Below are positions 63,381 to 64,000 of a stretch of 64,000 nt of DNA, one piece after another. Positions within the stretch are counted from its first letter, which is position 1. Every line of letters begins with the position of its first letter. The stretch comes from Pseudomonas sp. K2I15. Lineage in GTDB: Bacteria > Pseudomonadota > Gammaproteobacteria > Pseudomonadales > Pseudomonadaceae. The position numbers and the translations under genes are program-made. A model generated the notes under the pieces. It was not told where the DNA came from. It saw only the letters and a list, made by a program, of their open reading frames with translations, and ran no database searches. The stretch lies in contig NZ_NIXO01000010.1 of NCBI RefSeq assembly GCF_002204795.1, positions 1-64,000 on the forward strand, read 5' to 3'.

Positions 63381-64000
63381 TCAAAGCCGAATATCTTCGG
63401 GCCCCTGGATAAGCGCTTCAATGTGCGTGCCCGTCGCGCGCTCTTCGTTGCTGAACCCGTCATAGTCGGCCAGGTTGGCGAACTGAATGCCGGTCAGTTG
63501 TTCGATTTGCAGCACGCTGCGGCGGTAGGTTCTGAGCTGGCCAAACATCAGGTCCAACTGATCCAGCTCGCGGCTTTGGTCGATCATATAGGCGCTGGCG
63601 GACGGTTTTCCGTCATCGCCCAGATAGGCGACCACTTTCCAGAACGCCTTGGGGATTTTGACGCCACGGTAGACACGGTCATCAGCCGCCAGCACCGGGC
63701 CGGTAAACACCGTGGCTCGGGCTTTCCAGCGCCGAGTGTTGTCGAGAATGTAGTCCTCGAGTTCCAGCCAGGTCTTCTGGTTGAACGCGCTCATCTGTGG
63801 CGAGCAGTTAGTGAAGTGGAAGGTGTCGAGGTTGGCGAGGGTCGCTTCTTCGCCCCAATTGGGGTCTTGTCGGCGCACCAGGTGGCCACGGTCCAGGCCA
63901 TTACTGGCGTAGAGCTCGTCGCCCACCTGGGCGCTGACGGGCAGGCGGCCGTCGTAGGCCCAGCTATCGTTGCTGCGGGGCACCTCTACCTGCTGGCCGC
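63381..64000 (-). CDS. DNA/RNA non-specific endonuclease (partial, cut by window end)
   Basis: The C-terminal 206 residues or so of a beta-beta-alpha-Me (NUC1-type) nuclease. NGLDRGHLVRRQDPNWG holds the DRGH motif with catalytic His, and TNCSPQMSAFNQKTWLELED the Mg-binding Asn region. The frame stays open to base 64000, so the start and any signal peptide lie outside. It is convergent with the HAD gene. Relatives are often secreted or periplasmic nucleases, which would fit phosphate scavenging here. Confidence 0.88.
   Translation of the reverse strand, partial: GQQVEVPRSNDSWAYDGRLPVSAQVGDELYASNGLDRGHLVRRQDPNWGEEATLANLDTFHFTNCSPQMSAFNQKTWLELEDYILDNTRRWKARATVFTGPVLAADDRVYRGVKIPKAFWKVVAYLGDDGKPSASAYMIDQSRELDQLDLMFGQLRTYRRSVLQIEQLTGIQFANLADYDGFSNEERATGTHIEALIQGPEDIRL

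Overview
The window looks like chromosome of a fluorescent-group Pseudomonas. The reasons are the gacA-uvrC-pgsA-tRNA-Gly order, the GTGGGAGCGGGC-type REP elements, an OprD porin, high GC and the codon usage. Genus is an inference from gene content and order; no database search was possible.

Layout. (1) 0-9.9 kb holds a LysR regulator convergent with an amidase / MHS-family transporter / OprD-porin operon. It continues with a two-gene membrane-protein unit of unknown function and an Old-Yellow-Enzyme-type reductase plus XRE-cupin regulator. That pair is divergent from a class II aldolase-like gene across a large palindrome. (2) 10-22.4 kb is one long co-directional catabolic block. A TetR regulator and its probable operator precede an enoyl-CoA hydratase/isomerase, acyl-CoA dehydrogenase, ADP-forming acyl-CoA synthetase and ThDP-dependent 2-oxoacid decarboxylase-like enzyme. 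A complete dipeptide/oligopeptide-type ABC importer and an NAD(P)H flavodoxin-fold oxidoreductase follow. The substrate is unknown. (3) 22.5-24.2 kb carries a DAHP synthase preceded by a leader peptide rich in Phe, Tyr and Trp and by an intrinsic terminator, a classic attenuator layout. (4) 24.2-29.6 kb has a nitrilase-family hydrolase, a GNAT, two phage-type regulators, then gacA, uvrC, pgsA and tRNA-Gly(GCC).

(5) 29.5-56.95 kb is bracketed by the 3' end of tRNA-Gly and a 23-bp near-copy of it (22/23) at 56,924-56,946. The 18 bp at the end of this tRNA match the known ICEclc/PAGI-2-type attachment site. The enclosed 27.4 kb carries an aminotransferase / amino-acid ABC / FAD-oxidase operon with an Lrp regulator, a low-GC PAS-GGDEF-EAL protein, and a PAS-rich histidine kinase with its NarL-type regulator. 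It also carries a full chemosensory operon: a short MCP, CheY, a STAS protein, CheA, a poly-HAMP MCP, two CheW, CheR, CheD, CheB and CheV. An HD-GYP protein and a Cache-domain MCP complete it. No integrase is present. I read it as a resident signalling island or the remnant of one; this is the most interesting part of the window.

(6) 57-64 kb is a phosphate region. A PPK2 kinase is divergent from pstS-pstC-pstA-pstB, with a Pho-box-like site and no phoU. It is followed by an overlapping gene pair, a Fic-motif protein lacking the catalytic His and a HAD phosphatase, and by a DNA/RNA non-specific nuclease cut by the window end.
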